This document shows, piece by piece, positions 49,207-62,700 of a stretch of 64,000 nt of DNA (position 1 is its first letter; the number at the start of each line of letters is the position of its first letter). Origin of the DNA: Loxodes magnus (lineage: Eukaryota > Ciliophora > Karyorelictea > Loxodida > Loxodidae); the NCBI GenBank assembly GCA_946699065.1, contig CAMPDV010000133.1, positions 434,001-498,000 of the forward strand. The letters are read 5' to 3'. Below the pieces are notes generated by a model. That model saw nothing but the letters and a program-made list of their open reading frames with translations, was not told the origin of the DNA and searched no databases. Made by a program: the position numbers and the translations under genes.

Positions 49207-50743
49207 TTTCTAAAGCATTCTAAATAGCTTAATCTATCTATGAGTTATATACTTAATATATCCAATTAAACCTATTATTTTATAAGCCTTTATTTATATC
49301 AGCCTAATCTAGTGCTCATTATTTAGCTTATCTCTTCTCCTTTTTTATTTCATTAAGAATTACAATAACTTATTTCATACTTCTCAGTAGATTGAACTTT
49401 AATAAAATAGAATAAGAAAGGAAGCATTTAATAGAATAAATGTTTCTCCTATAAGTAAATAGTCCTAAGTGATGATAGATTATACGAAGCCTACTCTAAA
49501 TAAAAATACCATTTATTAAATGTTTCTACACTTCAATATTAAAAACCCTTAATAGAATTAAGTTTAGTAACTGAATAAGTAATTTAAGTATCTCACAGTA
49601 ATAGAGGTATTAAGTTGATTGTTTAGCTACTTATTGCTATCATAATGCTTAATTAAAACTATTTGATCATAATAACGCTAATTCAATATTATTCACTATT
49701 TTCTAGTAAGTCAACAAATATTCTAAGTAAGTATGCTTAATTACATGCCCAGTCTTAATCATAACTCTAATGCATTAACTTTACATGATTTTAAATTAAA
49801 TTTTGTATACTAAATATGTTAAAAATACTTAGAAGTGAGTTTTACTAGTATTGAGATATACAAATATAAGGAATTAAAGGAGAGACGATTAGAGTACTTA
49901 ATAGTAATGGCATTTGAAGTATTGATATAATAACTAAATAAATGGCTTAAATAGCATTTACTATAAAAGATATGTATTTATATCAAAGGCTATTATCTTT
50001 TTCTTTCCTCTGGTAATGCTAATGTTCTTTTCTATTTTCACAAACTTATAAAAAGTAGCCATTAGTATGCTAGATATAAACGATAATTACCAGAAGGAAG
50101 AAATTAGCTATATAGTATAGCATTTGGATAGTTATACAACTATAACTAATGAGTTAATTATAGTTGAAGGTAACATCAAATATTATGCAAAATGTAATTT
50201 ATGTTTTTGTAATCTTCTATCCTTATTACCCATTTAAATAGAAACAAAATAATAATTTGTAAAACTGATAAAATGAAATGAAGGCAAATAGAAAAGCATA
50301 ATATTTAATAAACTAAATTTAATTATTTAAACCAAAAGGACTAAAAAAATAATGTTAGTATATAGCTATATGATATCTATTTCTCTTTTGAAAATATAAA
50401 GAAGGAATTAAATATTGACTACTGATATTTTGAAGTAAAATAACTAATAGATAGTTATCTTTTATAACTATAAGATATTAAAAGAAATTTAAAAGATTAA
50501 GTTAATAATTAGCTTCATTCTAAGAATTATTAGATAACGTTTAAACTACTTCAGTCTCTAGTGTCAAACTAAAGCTGCAAAAATAAATTTGATGGTTATT
50601 TTGATTTATATAATAAACAGTATATCCTTATAGGAACTTTGATAGATATAAGAAGTTAAGGAAGTTAAAGTTAATTATGATGACATCTAAATGGAAGGCT
50701 ATATAATTTTTCTTATTTGCTGACATATTTTTTTAACTTATAA
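49207..50743. other. AT-rich divergent intergenic stretch
   Basis: 1.5 kb between divergent PH-domain and phosphodiesterase genes. No convincing coding frame; must contain two promoters. Confidence 0.4.
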
Positions 50744-53395
50744 ATGAAAATAGAACCAGTTTCGTAGGATATTGTTAATGTAGTTCGAGAGTCTACAGCT
50801 GCCCAGCATGGAATTTGTCTAACCTAAGAAAAAAATGGGAAAACACTTAGTTAAGTAAAGCTGCGAACTAATTAAAATACACTCTCTTTCAGGGACTAGG
50901 AATAAGAAAATGATTTTAGGAATATTATTTATAATTCTTAGAATAATGAAAGAAAACCTTCAACTGAATTCCGCTAAGTTTGGATTTATTTTCTAAGCTT
51001 TTTTATTATCTTTTTGGTAGGAAGTATAATAGTTGAAGTTATAAATCTCATATATCATAGCGAAAATAGCATCGTGGTTTATATTCAATTAGGAATCCTA
51101 GTTGGTCTAATTATATTTGGAGGTACACTATTGAGCCTTATAATATTAAGGTTCAATAATAGGTAGAATTCTGCATGCATATTTGCCATTCTAATGGGAT
51201 TAATTGAGGCATATTTAGTAGTATGTGACAAAGATTTTTTAGATAACATCTTTAAATACAAGCCAGAATCCCAGTTAGATCACTCTTTACTAATAATAGG
51301 GGGTTTATATTTGAGTTAGAGAGCTCTATTTGATAATTATAAAGTAGTATGTGCTCTTAATATTTGAACTGTTTGTATCTATTTTGTCTCTAACATTCTA
51401 ACTAAGGCAGAAATCTAAGAAATACTTATCAGTTCTCTACTTTTAGCTCTTATTTGTGTTGTTATGTGCATTTTCTCCTTTTAATAAGAAAAGCTAATGA
51501 AAGCTATCTTTTTGACTCGACTTAGTTAAGAAGATGGTAAGATGTAAGCGCGTGTTACGGCTAGTAGACATGTCAGAAGATAAAATAGAAACATAACGAA
51601 TATTCAAGATGGAAACGACATTTAGTCATTAAAACTAATGGAGATTATTAGAAAGGATAAAGACACTCTCACTGAGGTAGAAAAAGTAGTTCTTAAGTTA
51701 TAAAATATAATGCTAACTATAAACCATACTTGTGAAGTTATAATGGCTAGTGACGTAAGATTGAAACTAAGTAAAGCAAATGAAGAATTGAAGAATATAC
51801 TTTTTACTATAGTAGAGAAAGAAAATTTGTTTGACATTAATTTAAAAGAAGACTTGCCTAAATCCATTTCTAAAGAAGATAGGATTTATGTTACTTAGCA
51901 ATACTAAAAACCTTCCATTCAAACAGATGAACTACAACAAATAGCAGAATCAAGAAAGAAGAAATCGAGAACATCCACTTTAATGAAAGTAAAAAAACTA
52001 AATTCAATTGAAACGCTAGAACCCTACAGTGTTCAGCAATTAAGCTAATTGCTAAGGCAAGCTGGAAACAATTGAAATTTTGATGTATTTTTTCTTTCAA
52101 GTATAACTCAGAACAAATCCCTTTCTACATGTGCTATTTACTTATTCCAAAAAATCTTATTGGTAGAGGAGGTTTTTCAGCTTAAAGAATCAGTATACAC
52201 TTAGTATTTCTAAGCAATAGAGGAAAAATATTTATAGAATCCTTATCACAATCGTGATCATGCTACGGATGTCACATGCTCAATGTTATATTTTGTAATG
52301 AATTCAAAACTAAAGGCTTCTTTTGAAAATTTAGACAATTTTGCACTTGTAGTAGCCTCATTAGGCCATGATATAAAGCATGGAGCTTTAAACAATCGAT
52401 TTTTAGTAAATAACGAAGATGATTTAGCTATCACATATAATGACATCTCAGTCCTAGAAAATATGCATGCTGCCACTACTTTCCAAGAAATGAAAAATCC
52501 AAATGCGAATATCATAGGCTCTTTGTCTCCATAGGATAAAGTTTATGTAAGAAAGCTTATCATTGAAATGATTTTAGAAACTGATATGTCTAGACATTTC
52601 TCACTTCTAGGCGTTTTTCGAACAAAAGCAATCGATTATCCTGAAGAATTTACTTTGGAAAAGGTAGAAAACAAGATTTTAGTTTTGAAATGTGCTATTA
52701 AATGTGCTGATATAGGACATTCCAGTAAAGAGTGGGATTTACATTATAAATGGAGTAACAAAGTAATGGAAGAATTTTTCAACTAGGGTGATATAGAGAG
52801 GGCTAAAGGTCAACCAATTTCAATGTACTGCGATAAATTTACAACAGAAATTCCTAAATCTTAAGCTGGCTTTATAGATTTCATATGCCTGCCATTGTTT
52901 AGAGCTTTCAATGAATATCTATAGTCTAATTAAATAAAATAATGCGTTCTTGATTAATTGGATAAAAACTTAGCCGAATGAAGAAAAATAAAGAAGAAAA
53001 GGAACAAAACAACAGAAAATACCCAATAGCCTAATTCAGAATTAAAGGCTAAAATTAAAATATATAATAAGAAATAAATGGATTCACTCAAATCAATCAG
53101 TTCTAATATCAAGGGTTCAAATTTATATGACTTAAGCGCCAGACAAAATGATAGAAGAAGCTCTGATGATATATCTTGCCAATAACTTTCCGTTGTTAAA
53201 AGCGATATCAATAACCAATCTGTAGAAAATACTAGAGCAACTGAATGAACGCCATTACTGGCACATGAATTAAATTAAATAGTTCAAGATTTAGACAAGG
53301 ATAGTCATTAAGATAAAAGCGCATAAGAAAACGAATAAAAGAATAAGTAAGAAGGCGCTATAGAGTAGCTTCTAGTGGAAATTGACAAATAGTGA
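50744..53395 (+). CDS. Membrane-anchored class I cyclic-nucleotide phosphodiesterase
   Basis: 883 residues in one frame, TGA stop. An N-terminal block with about six hydrophobic helices (roughly residues 75-250) is followed by a coiled linker and a class I PDE catalytic domain. The signature PYHNRDHATDV, the second metal site LGHDIKHGALNNRFL, the Asp in KCADIGHSSKEW, and the invariant purine-binding Gln in SQAGFIDFICLPLF are all present; that Gln is TAA, direct proof of the code change. The enzyme hydrolyses cAMP and/or cGMP at a membrane; substrate preference cannot be read. A charged C-terminal tail of about 200 residues follows. The last coding TGA lies 48 codons before the stop. Confidence 0.94.
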
Positions 53396-54361
53396 TTTGA
53401 CAAAATAATGTATTTACATATATTAAATTCTACTTTAACTCAATTTTTCAAAACTAAAATTACATTCTCTTTCGTTAGAGCTAACTATCCTCATTTATTT
53501 CCAAATTACATTAATAATTTATTTTAGCCTAAACAGCTTTAATACATTCAAGTTTACATAAAACTTAGTATATTAATTGAAGAATTTTAAGTTCTACTAA
53601 TCTCAGGAAGTTTGCTACTTTTTAAGCATGGATTTAATAAGAAAGGTATTAAACATAAATAATAATTATAACCACTAGATTATTTGACTAGTTCTCTATT
53701 AAGTATATACACTATTTTAAGTAATCTACTTATAAATAAGATAAATAAGATAATTAATTTAAATTATAGAGTTTTAAATATTTTCGCTTTATTGGTTATA
53801 ATTTATTCCAGTAGATTAAGATTTAAAGTAATTATCTTTGCTAATAAAGATATATTTTACTTTATAATTCAAAGGAACTTAAATGCTTTTTTAATTACTA
53901 GTTCTATAGAATATCAGCTTGCTCTTGTTGCTTATTTTTGAATCTTGTATTAGTTTCTTTCAGGCCTTTTAAATCCTTTTTCCTATTTTGGCTTTTATTT
54001 GATATTAAATATTCTATCTTATTCCATGGATTTTGATATAAATCACGTATTTTGATGACTATACACTTTTATAGTATATATCAGTAAAACTTATTTCATA
54101 AGATTATAGCTAAATTTAATTCTTTATATAGTATAATAAGCAACAAAGTGTATCTTCAATTATGAATAAAATAAATAATTATTTAGGTCTTTAACTTAAT
54201 TAATATTTGATTATTCTCCTTATTCTAATCACTTTTGCAATCCTCATTCTTACTATATTTCCTTGTTCTAATTCTTATTTTAAATTAAGCTTAAATTCTT
54301 ATGAAGCTGTATATTTTGTAAATTAATAGCTTTCATTTTTTATATTTTAGGATGAAGTGTT
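53396..54361. other. AT-rich intergenic stretch
   Basis: About 970 bp between the 3' ends of the PDE gene and the small minus-strand gene. Short hydrophobic A+T-rich frames only (for example from 53684); none accepted. Confidence 0.4.
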
Positions 54362-54884
54362 TCAATTTGATGAAAATAACTAAGCACAATTAGACTTTTT
54401 ATTGTACTTAGCATTTATAATTTCTAATTAATCTTCCTCTTCCCATATTCCTTATCACTCTATTATATTTAAACAGTTAGAAGCATATTTAACTTTAAAG
54501 TTTTCAATTAATTAATAAACTAAAGGCCCAAGATTTTTACCAGATGTCTATAAAATGCTACTCCTTTCTGTTCTTATCTTACAGTTTAATTCTGAATTTG
54601 AAGCTATAATTATAATATTTAATATCTGATTACTTAGAAATCTGGTAATTGCACTATTTGTACTTCCTTCAGTCAATTATTAGAAGCAAGCTAATAATAC
54701 ATCTTATAAGCTCAACAATACATTCCTAATATAGATAAAGCATTAGAAATGTTGTAGAACTTATACTTGAAGGTTAATCTAAGCCTTTAATGATGTGAGG
54801 TGGAATGTAATATGAATAGTTCCATATTATAAGGGGTAAGATAGTAAATAGCCAAATTTAAATTTAATAGATTATAAGTTTCAT
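54362..54884 (-). CDS. Probable small gene abutting IFT70, unknown product
   Basis: The minus strand carries a clearly protein-like frame ending at TGA 54362-54364: RFLSNQILNIIIIASNSEL, ERSSILQTSGKNLGPLVYQL, IENFKVKYASNCLNIIEWQG, IWEEEDQLEIINAKYNKKSN. One internal Trp is TGA. The first suitable ATG (54884) opens a different frame that also looks coding (YYIPPHIIKGLDQPSS), so at least one intron or frame change must join them. I do not recognise the protein. Its putative start is 5 bp from the IFT70 start on the other strand. Confidence 0.5.
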
Positions 54885-54889
54885 TAAAA

Positions 54890-56836
54890 ATGATGAACGC
54901 TCCATTAGTTCGCCAAGTTCCAGAGGGATAATTTACCTAAATTATCTATAGCTTAATAAAAGATAGTCATTTTGACGAAGCCATTCAAATTCTTAGAAAT
55001 CAATTATAAATCAATCCCCGCAATAGAGCTGCTCTTTCGTTGTTAGGATATTGCTACTATTATGTGTAGGATTATAAGAGTGCTGCTGAGATGTATGAAT
55101 AGTTGTCTAAGGGATTTCAGGAAGTAGAGGAATATAGACTTTATCATGCCCAGGCCCTTTACAAAGCTGGAGAATATAATGAAGCCCTGAAAGTCTGCTA
55201 GTTTATTGAAAATCCTTAGTATAGCTAGAGAGTTTTACTTCTTTAAGCAGCAGTTAAGTATGAACAAGAAGAGTTTAGTTATAGCAAGTCTTTGCTCTAA
55301 TAATGTTCTTCTGATCATCCAGACGTTATAGTAAATGAAGGGTGTATTCTTTTCAAAGAAGGATAGTTTGATTAGGCTAGGTAAAAATTTCAAGATGCTA
55401 TGAATGTTCTTGGATACTAATGTGATTTAGCCTATAACATAGCACTAACTTATTACAAGTAAAAGCAATATGCACCTTCATTAAAGCACGTTGCTGAAAT
55501 TATTGAAAGAGGAGTTAGAGAACATCCTGAACTAGGAGTAGGATCTAACGCAGAAGGAATGGAAGTGAAATCAGTAGGTAATACTTAAGTTTTACGAGAG
55601 ACAGCTCTTGTAGAAGCGTTTAATTTAAAAGCAGCTATTGAGTATATTATGAAAAATGTTCCAGCTGCTAAAGAAGCTCTTATTGATATGCCTCCTAGAA
55701 AAGAAGAAGAACTTGATCCAGTAACGTTACATAACTAGGCACTTATGAATATGGACGAAGATGCATCAGGTGGGTTTAAAAAGCTAAATTTTTTACTTTA
55801 AACTCCACCATTTCCACCAGAAACTTTTGCAAACTTGTTGATTCTTTACTGTAAATACAACTACTTTGATTTAGCTGCTGATGTTTTAGCTGAAAATACT
55901 GAATTAACTTATAAATGCTTGGCTACTGATGATTTCGATTACTTGGACTCGCTTATTCTTTAGCAAAGTTCTCCAGAAGATGCCTTTAAGAAATTTGATG
56001 AGCTAGGCTGTGCAAAAGTTGATGAGTTGAGAAGACTTACGAAACAAATTTAAGATGCTAGACTGGCTAGAGATAATGAGGGAATTAAAAAATCTCTAAA
56101 ACTCTATGATGATGCGCTTGAAAAATACATACCTATTCTAATGGCTTAAGCTAAAATTTACTGAGATATGGAAAACTATCCTGCAGTGGAAAAGTTATTC
56201 AGATAAAGTGCAGAGTTCTGTTCCGAGCATGATACTTGGAAATTGAACGTTGCTCATTGCTTCTTTATGCAAGATTAAAAGTTCAAAGAAGCAATACGAT
56301 ACTATTAACCAATTGTTAGCAAATACATTGATGATATCCTTTAAGTTACTGCCATTATTTTAGCAAACTTATGTGTTTCATATATAATGACAAGTTAAAA
56401 TGAATAAGCTGAAGAGATTATGAGAAGAATTGAAAAGGAAGAAGATAAACTCACTTACTCTGATCCCGAAAAATAAGTTTTTCATTTGTGTATAGTTAAC
56501 TTGGTTATTGGTACGCTTTATTGTTCAAAGGGTAATTACGAATTTGGAATTTCCCGTGTAATAAAAAGCTTAGAGCCTTATAATAAGAAGCTAGGAACTG
56601 ATACATGGTATTACTCCAAAAGATGCTTTTTATCCTTAATAGAAAACTTGGCAAAACATATGATTATGATAAAGGACTCAACTTTCAATGAGATTATCAA
56701 TTTCCTTGACGCTGCTGAACTATACGGAAAAGAAATTACGACAACACTAAATCCTTTATAGATACAGGGAGATAAAAAGACAGTAGCTTTCGAAGCGAGA
56801 CTGTTAAAGAGGATGTTCTTAAAACTTAGAGAATGA
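54890..56836 (+). CDS. IFT70: Intraflagellar transport protein IFT70 (TTC30)
   Basis: 648 residues, no intron, TGA stop; IFT70 proteins are about 640-670. It is a tetratricopeptide-repeat protein from end to end: SHFDEAIQILRNQLQINPRN, LSLLGYCYYYVQDYKSAAEM, LYHAQALYKAGEYNEALKVC, GCILFKEGQFDQARQKFQDA, DLAYNIALTYYKQKQYAPSL. The middle part DMPPRKEEELDPVTLHNQAL and KLNFLLQTPPFPPETFANLL is diagnostic for TTC30. IFT70 is a core IFT-B component that wraps around IFT52 and is required for cilium assembly. The start MMNAPLVRQVPEGQFTQ matches the family, and the second ATG is also possible. One Trp (KIYWDMENY) is TGA. Confidence 0.96.
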
Positions 56837-57840
56837 CTTTGGTTTAATATATTACTTATATTTAATAAATCTATTAGCTTTAAATTAAATATATACTGCT
56901 AATAGAAAATATCATCCATTCCCTATTATACCAATATGTATACCTCTCTTTTCATTTATTTCAAATACCTATATAACTAAAGATCTTATAAAAAGCTTGC
57001 TATTCTAAACTCCCTTAGCATTACTAAATAAAAGAATTAGTTTGCTTTGAAATTTGCACAATTCTTCCTATTAGTAGCTCAATTAATTATAGTTAGATTA
57101 AAAAGTAACTAATTGTTTCATTTGGAGCTTCCTTATCAGTTGATTAAGATAGATGAATTATGATATAAAGCAAATTTGTTAAGGAAAGAACTAATTCTTG
57201 ATAATTTAGAAACTCATAAGCAAACTAGAATATTAAAAGGTTGAACTTCTAAAAAATCTAATTCCGGCATAACTAGCCATCCCCAAAAATTCGTAAAACA
57301 ATTGTATATACAGAATCTAAGCTAAAATTGATATTTCTATTATTATAAGGTATTAACTATTAACTATTAACTTATAATGCATAATTAAAAGATATCAAGC
57401 ATCTCTATTTTTCATTTAGTTAAAATATAAAATTTTAAAATAATTAAATTAAGTTAAAAGCTTAGAAGTGCTTGAGATAGAAGATTAATAATAATAAAGA
57501 AATTAACTATAATAATTAAGTATATCTGTACTTATTATACCTACAGCTTAATGCTTTATTCAAATTAATATAATTAGTTACTTATATTTCTCTAAGTAAT
57601 ATTATAACCAAGAATTAAGAAATACTTTATTTATAGCGTCATATCACTAAGGAAATTATTAGGGATGGACTAGATTAAAGTAAGAGAGATTTATTATATT
57701 AAAATGAAATTTAAGGAATTTAGATAATTAACTACTTCTAGATAAATATTTTGGATAAGTTTGCAGAAAGTTGATATTTGGATTAAAATGGAGTAAATTA
57801 GCTTATATTTCATATGAAATCTTTTAAAATAACTTGTTTT
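56837..57840. other. AT-rich convergent stretch
   Basis: 1.0 kb between the 3' ends of IFT70 and ubiquilin. A+T-rich, no gene recognised. Confidence 0.45.
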
Positions 57841-59106
57841 TCATTTGCTAATCATATTGAAAAGTCTTTCTATTGCAGCTTCAACATTACCTCCAGTAGC
57901 TTTTAGAACATCTATGTTTACTTGCTTGTTAATGAATCCCATCTCTTGCAATTTTTCCAATTAGGTAGCATATTATACTTCCGGGTTAACAGCTTATTAT
58001 ACTGGAACTTGAGGGAAAGAAGATAAAATAGGGTTGAACATAGGCATTTAAGGTTGAGCTTGCTACTGAGTTCCTTAAGGCTATTGTTATCCTAACTGTT
58101 GGTTCTAGAACTGCTACATCATTTGTTGCATTTATTAAAATGCTGCAGGATTGAAAGCAAAAGGATTAAATAAGTTTTATTACTGAGTATTTTAAGGTAG
58201 TTAAGGCTGCTATGGAGACTATTGCACATTCTATTAGGTTTATTACACTGAAGGAGCAGGAGATTATAAAGATGGATTTAGTTATTGCTCAGCTTATGGT
58301 CCTTGTGGTTATATTAAAGGAATTTAAAAGTTTAAAGGTTATTAAGGAACCTAAGTTTATCCAAATTATAATGGGGTTTGTTATTAATTTGCTTACTAAG
58401 CTTATTATTAAATCTATCCTGGTTGAGGAAAAGTACCCGGCATTCCAGTCATTGTACCACTACCACCTTAATTTCGTCCCATCATATTAATCATTGAAGT
58501 AACCTGTTCAATAACTTGAGGAGAAGTCATCATTTCTCTCATTCCCGGATGAGAATCAACTAATTATCTTAATTAAGGACTCATATTTAAAATTGAATCA
58601 AAAGTTTAAGGGTTCGACATCATATTAATCATCATCTAACGTAAAGCAGGATTTTAAAGCATCTATTACATTTATTACATTTGTTAAGGATTTGTTTCCA
58701 TTCCTAATGACCCTAAATCAGGCATATCTTGCATCATATTCTAAACTTGACTCATTACACCAAAAGAGTTTATTCCAGACATTAAACCGGCCATATTTCC
58801 TGCTCCAGAACTTAAATTTGTTGGTGCTACGTTCTACTAACTTGCTTGTTGGGTCTATTGTTGAGATTAAGGGTTTCCTTTGACAATATGAATAGCATCT
58901 AAATTTTAAACGTTTTTTTCTTTTAAAGTTTCTTAATCCTTAAGAATTCTTCCTTTGTAAATGACTCTCATTTCGTTCCTTTAAATTCCAGACTAGCTTT
59001 CACATAATTCTTTTAGTTAATCTACTTATGCGCTTTGATCTATCTCAATCTCAAAATTTTTTCCACCTGTCACTTTGATAGTGATTTTGATCTTATTTCC
59101 TTCCAT
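57841..59106 (-). CDS. UBQLN: Ubiquilin (UBL-UBA shuttle factor)
   Basis: 421 residues, no intron, TGA stop. A ubiquitin-like domain covers residues 1-75 ([49 protein letters not shown]). STI1-type segments follow ([20 protein letters not shown] and [18 protein letters not shown]), then a long Gln/Pro-rich linker written mostly with TAA and TAG. The C-terminal UBA domain ends the protein ([20 protein letters not shown], then [19 protein letters not shown]). Ubiquilins carry ubiquitinated clients to the proteasome. It is convergent with IFT70. Confidence 0.95.
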
Positions 59107-59724
59107 ATTTTAAATGCTTAATATATTAATTGTAATTTATAATTAATAGCTACCATATTAAACATACTTTTATAAAAGAAACCATTAAATTTCATTACCT
59201 TCGCGCTTCTACTAAAGTTTCTCAATAAAACCTTAAGCTTTTTCCCTTACTTCTTTAATACAAATTTTCTAACCTTTCTTTAAATATTCCAAACTAGTTA
59301 ATCTAATAATCCTTATTAAATCACTTATCTGCTTAGCTTTGCCTTTATAAGTATATTTAAGTTTTCTAGAAATTCTATTTTAAGTAGATTTCTTATTTGA
59401 TCAGTTTTAAATTAGGAGGGATATAAAGTTATATATCATCTAGTAGCTTTTACTACTAATTTTATTTAGCTAAGCTGTATATAATAGATAACAATTACCT
59501 TTTCTTGATTCTTAAGTTATGTAAAAATGATATATTAAGTAGTTACATAGGATTGGAGATATGCATTCCAAAGTACTTTAGACTACCTTATAATGGTTGA
59601 ATATTGATTTGCTTGCTATGATATTACTAAGTTATGCTTTTTCCTTTAAGTTAGAAAAGAACTATTAGTTGATATATGTTGCTTGATATCCTTTGATTGG
59701 TATTAATTTAACTATTATTTAAAA
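59107..59724. other. AT-rich divergent intergenic stretch
   Basis: 618 bp between the divergent ubiquilin and C2CD3-like starts, presumably holding both promoters. No coding frame accepted. Confidence 0.4.
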
Positions 59725-62700
59725 ATGGACAGCTTACCTCCTGGAGTAGAAGGTTAGTAATTTGGAGCCCTTCATGTAGAAGTAGGTCGGTTTCTAATGC
59801 AAACAACAAGACAATTAAATTATAAATTACTGATTTATTTTTGAGGGGCAGAGTAATAAATCTAAAAGATATCGGAAAACTCTAGGTTTACTTACGCTAT
59901 TAAATGCACTTAACCTCTCTTTATTAAATATTTACAAGATATGGGGCTTATGCATTATGACATCCTAGACTGTTCAACTGATAAAATAATTGGAGTTATA
60001 AAAATTAACCCTAAGATGTATTTTAGACAGAATAACAAAGGCAAACAAGCTTCTAATGCTAGGTATTCTGATATTGATTTAAAAGGAACATTCCCTATAT
60101 TTAATAAGAACTCTGGGGAATAAATTGGAGATCTTGAATTTTCTATGTTTACTGATTTTAAAGATTGAAGGAACTAAAAGATTACTTAATAGAATGAAGA
60201 AGCTATTTCTGAAGACTAGAAAAGCTAGCAATCTAATCAGAGCGATAAAAAGTCAGAAAGTTCCCTTGATAGAAAGTAAAAGGCTAGAAACATTTAAAGG
60301 AACTAGAACAGAGAACAGACTGATAAGCTAAATGAGGAAGATATTAATCCTTATACTCCTTCTTTTTAAGTTTCTAGAGCTTTAGTAGGTGATTAATCTA
60401 TACAAGAAAAAGAACTTAGTTAAAGGTCTAAAGAATCATAATAAAGTTAAAATAATGAACTAGATAAGATAGCGAAGAAAACAGAACTACTAAGATAAAA
60501 GATGCTGAGTAATGTATAAAACTAAGAGACTAGCGAGGAAATTATAGAGGAAGTAAATGAAAACTTTGAGGAAGAAGCGAAAATTGTATAAGATTATGAG
60601 GATGATTATTAAATATAGCCAGAAATACGAAGCATGAATTAGCTTGCTCTTGAAATTTCTAAATTAGAGCTTTTGACTGATTTAAAAATAGATACTAGTA
60701 ATCTATATCTGTAATCCGAAATTCCACTACCAGCTGATTTCAAATTATATCCTGAAATCTTATATCTTTAGCCATAACCATCTAGGGTTTAAAATGTCCT
60801 TAATTTTAACCATTAGAGTAAGCATTGACTCAAACTAGGAGAGTAAAGCTTAAAAGCTCTAGCAGGGAAAAAGTTTGTATTTAAGCTTTATTAGTAAGGA
60901 GTAAATATGCAAAAAGAGTTGATGTAAGGAGAAGTTTCTTGGGAAAAGATATTATAAAATCCGATGCTCTAATATACTACATAAGTTAATCTCACTTCAA
61001 AATAAAAAACTGCATAAAAAAATAAACAGCAATTCAATGGAAGATTATCAATCAAATTGGCTTTATTTCAGTCGCAAGTAACATAGATGGCTTAGCAAAG
61101 TTAAAGAACTGAATAATCTTAAGTGGAAGCTATTGAAGAGCCAATCTAATAATATCAATAATAAGAAATAAAATAGAATAATTTTAAGCTACAGGAGTAA
61201 ATCAATCTCTAGCTATATTTATATTTGGACCATGCATGAAAAATACAATAAAGAGTTGAAGGATCGTAGAGTGAAAATTAGCTCCCCAGAAACATGTTCA
61301 TTACTTATAAAACCTTCCCTGATAATGAACCAGTTAGAACAAGTGTAATGTGAAACAACAATGAGCCTAGATTCTAGCATAAAATGATGACTCCTCTTTT
61401 AATAAACTAAGAGAATTTAGGTAAAATGTAAACTGCCCAAATCGTACTTGAAGTTTGAGATAAATATAACCCTTCTAAGGATTCTTTCTTTGGGCTTGTA
61501 AAACTTCCTTTAAATATCTTTTATACAGCTCTTAGTAATAGTAATTTTCAAGCTATTCAACATGGCTTGTATCCATTAACTGCATTTGATGAATATAGAC
61601 CTATAAATAGCATACGACAGGGAAAAGACGTAGGGTATTTAAGAGTAGTTTTAGCTTTAGGTACTTCTAGTTAAGTTCATAGATTAAGCATGTAACATGT
61701 TCAGCCATAAAGCTAAATAGAAAGCCCACGATCTGAATCAGTCAAAAGTTCCATAGATAAGCAAGAAAACGCAAAGCCTCAATTATAAAACTATGATTTT
61801 GAAATCCCAGATACTCCTCCTAAATAAACTAAAGCCTAAACTAAAAAATAGCCAGAAAAAGTTTAAAAAAGTCTAGAAGAAATAGAGGATATAGCTACCA
61901 TTTTAAATAAAAAGCCTGACTAATCAGTGGTTTCTTCCTCAGAACAAACTCCTAAAAGAATTTGTAAAAATGTTGAAATCCAAACTGAAAAATAGGGATT
62001 ACAGAACATGATATCAAAGGGGACTTCTCCAAAAAAACCAGTAAAGAAGGGAAATTATAAGATAGAGCATATATTAAATATAAAAATAAAGGAACTTATA
62101 CATATTCCAACTTAAGAAATCTATATAAGATATAAGTTCCCTATGGAAGACTAGGCTATTGAAACATCTCCTACTCAGATTTAGCTTGAATGTTCTCACA
62201 GTATTACATTACCAAGCACTGAAACTCTATAAGATTATTTTTCAAACTGCAATTCTTTTGGAATTGAGTTCCAAGTAATTAAAAGGAAGGGTCATGGTGT
62301 TCTTTGTGAAGGGATACTTCCACTTGAAGAACTATATTTATACGATGAAGGAATTTAATTTCCAAGAGTTATCTGTTTATATAACGGAAATTAAATACTA
62401 GGAAAAATTTTGATAAATGTTACTTATCAAAAGGAGGAAACTGACTAGTGGGAAAACAATTTTATAGTAGATAGGTAAATATTAGTAAACAGATGCTTAC
62501 CTAAACATACTAATTTAACCCTATAAATTCCTTATATTGCAGAAGCTTAAAAATTGAAAGTTCAAGATTAAATATAGATACTCTATACAATGTTTTCAGG
62601 AGAACTATCATCCTAGTATTATCATACTCGTTACTTCTATGCGGATTAGGAATTGAATTATGAGGAGCAAATTCCAATGAATTTAGAGAATTGGCAGTTA

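Noticed and set aside
51622..52515. Several minus-strand frames of 69-85 codons
   Set aside because: They lie antisense to the phosphodiesterase, whose catalytic motifs are unambiguous on the plus strand.
53684..53941. An 85-codon hydrophobic plus-strand frame
   Set aside because: Leu/Ile/Asn-rich translation typical of A+T-rich non-coding DNA; no start context, domain or conserved spacing.
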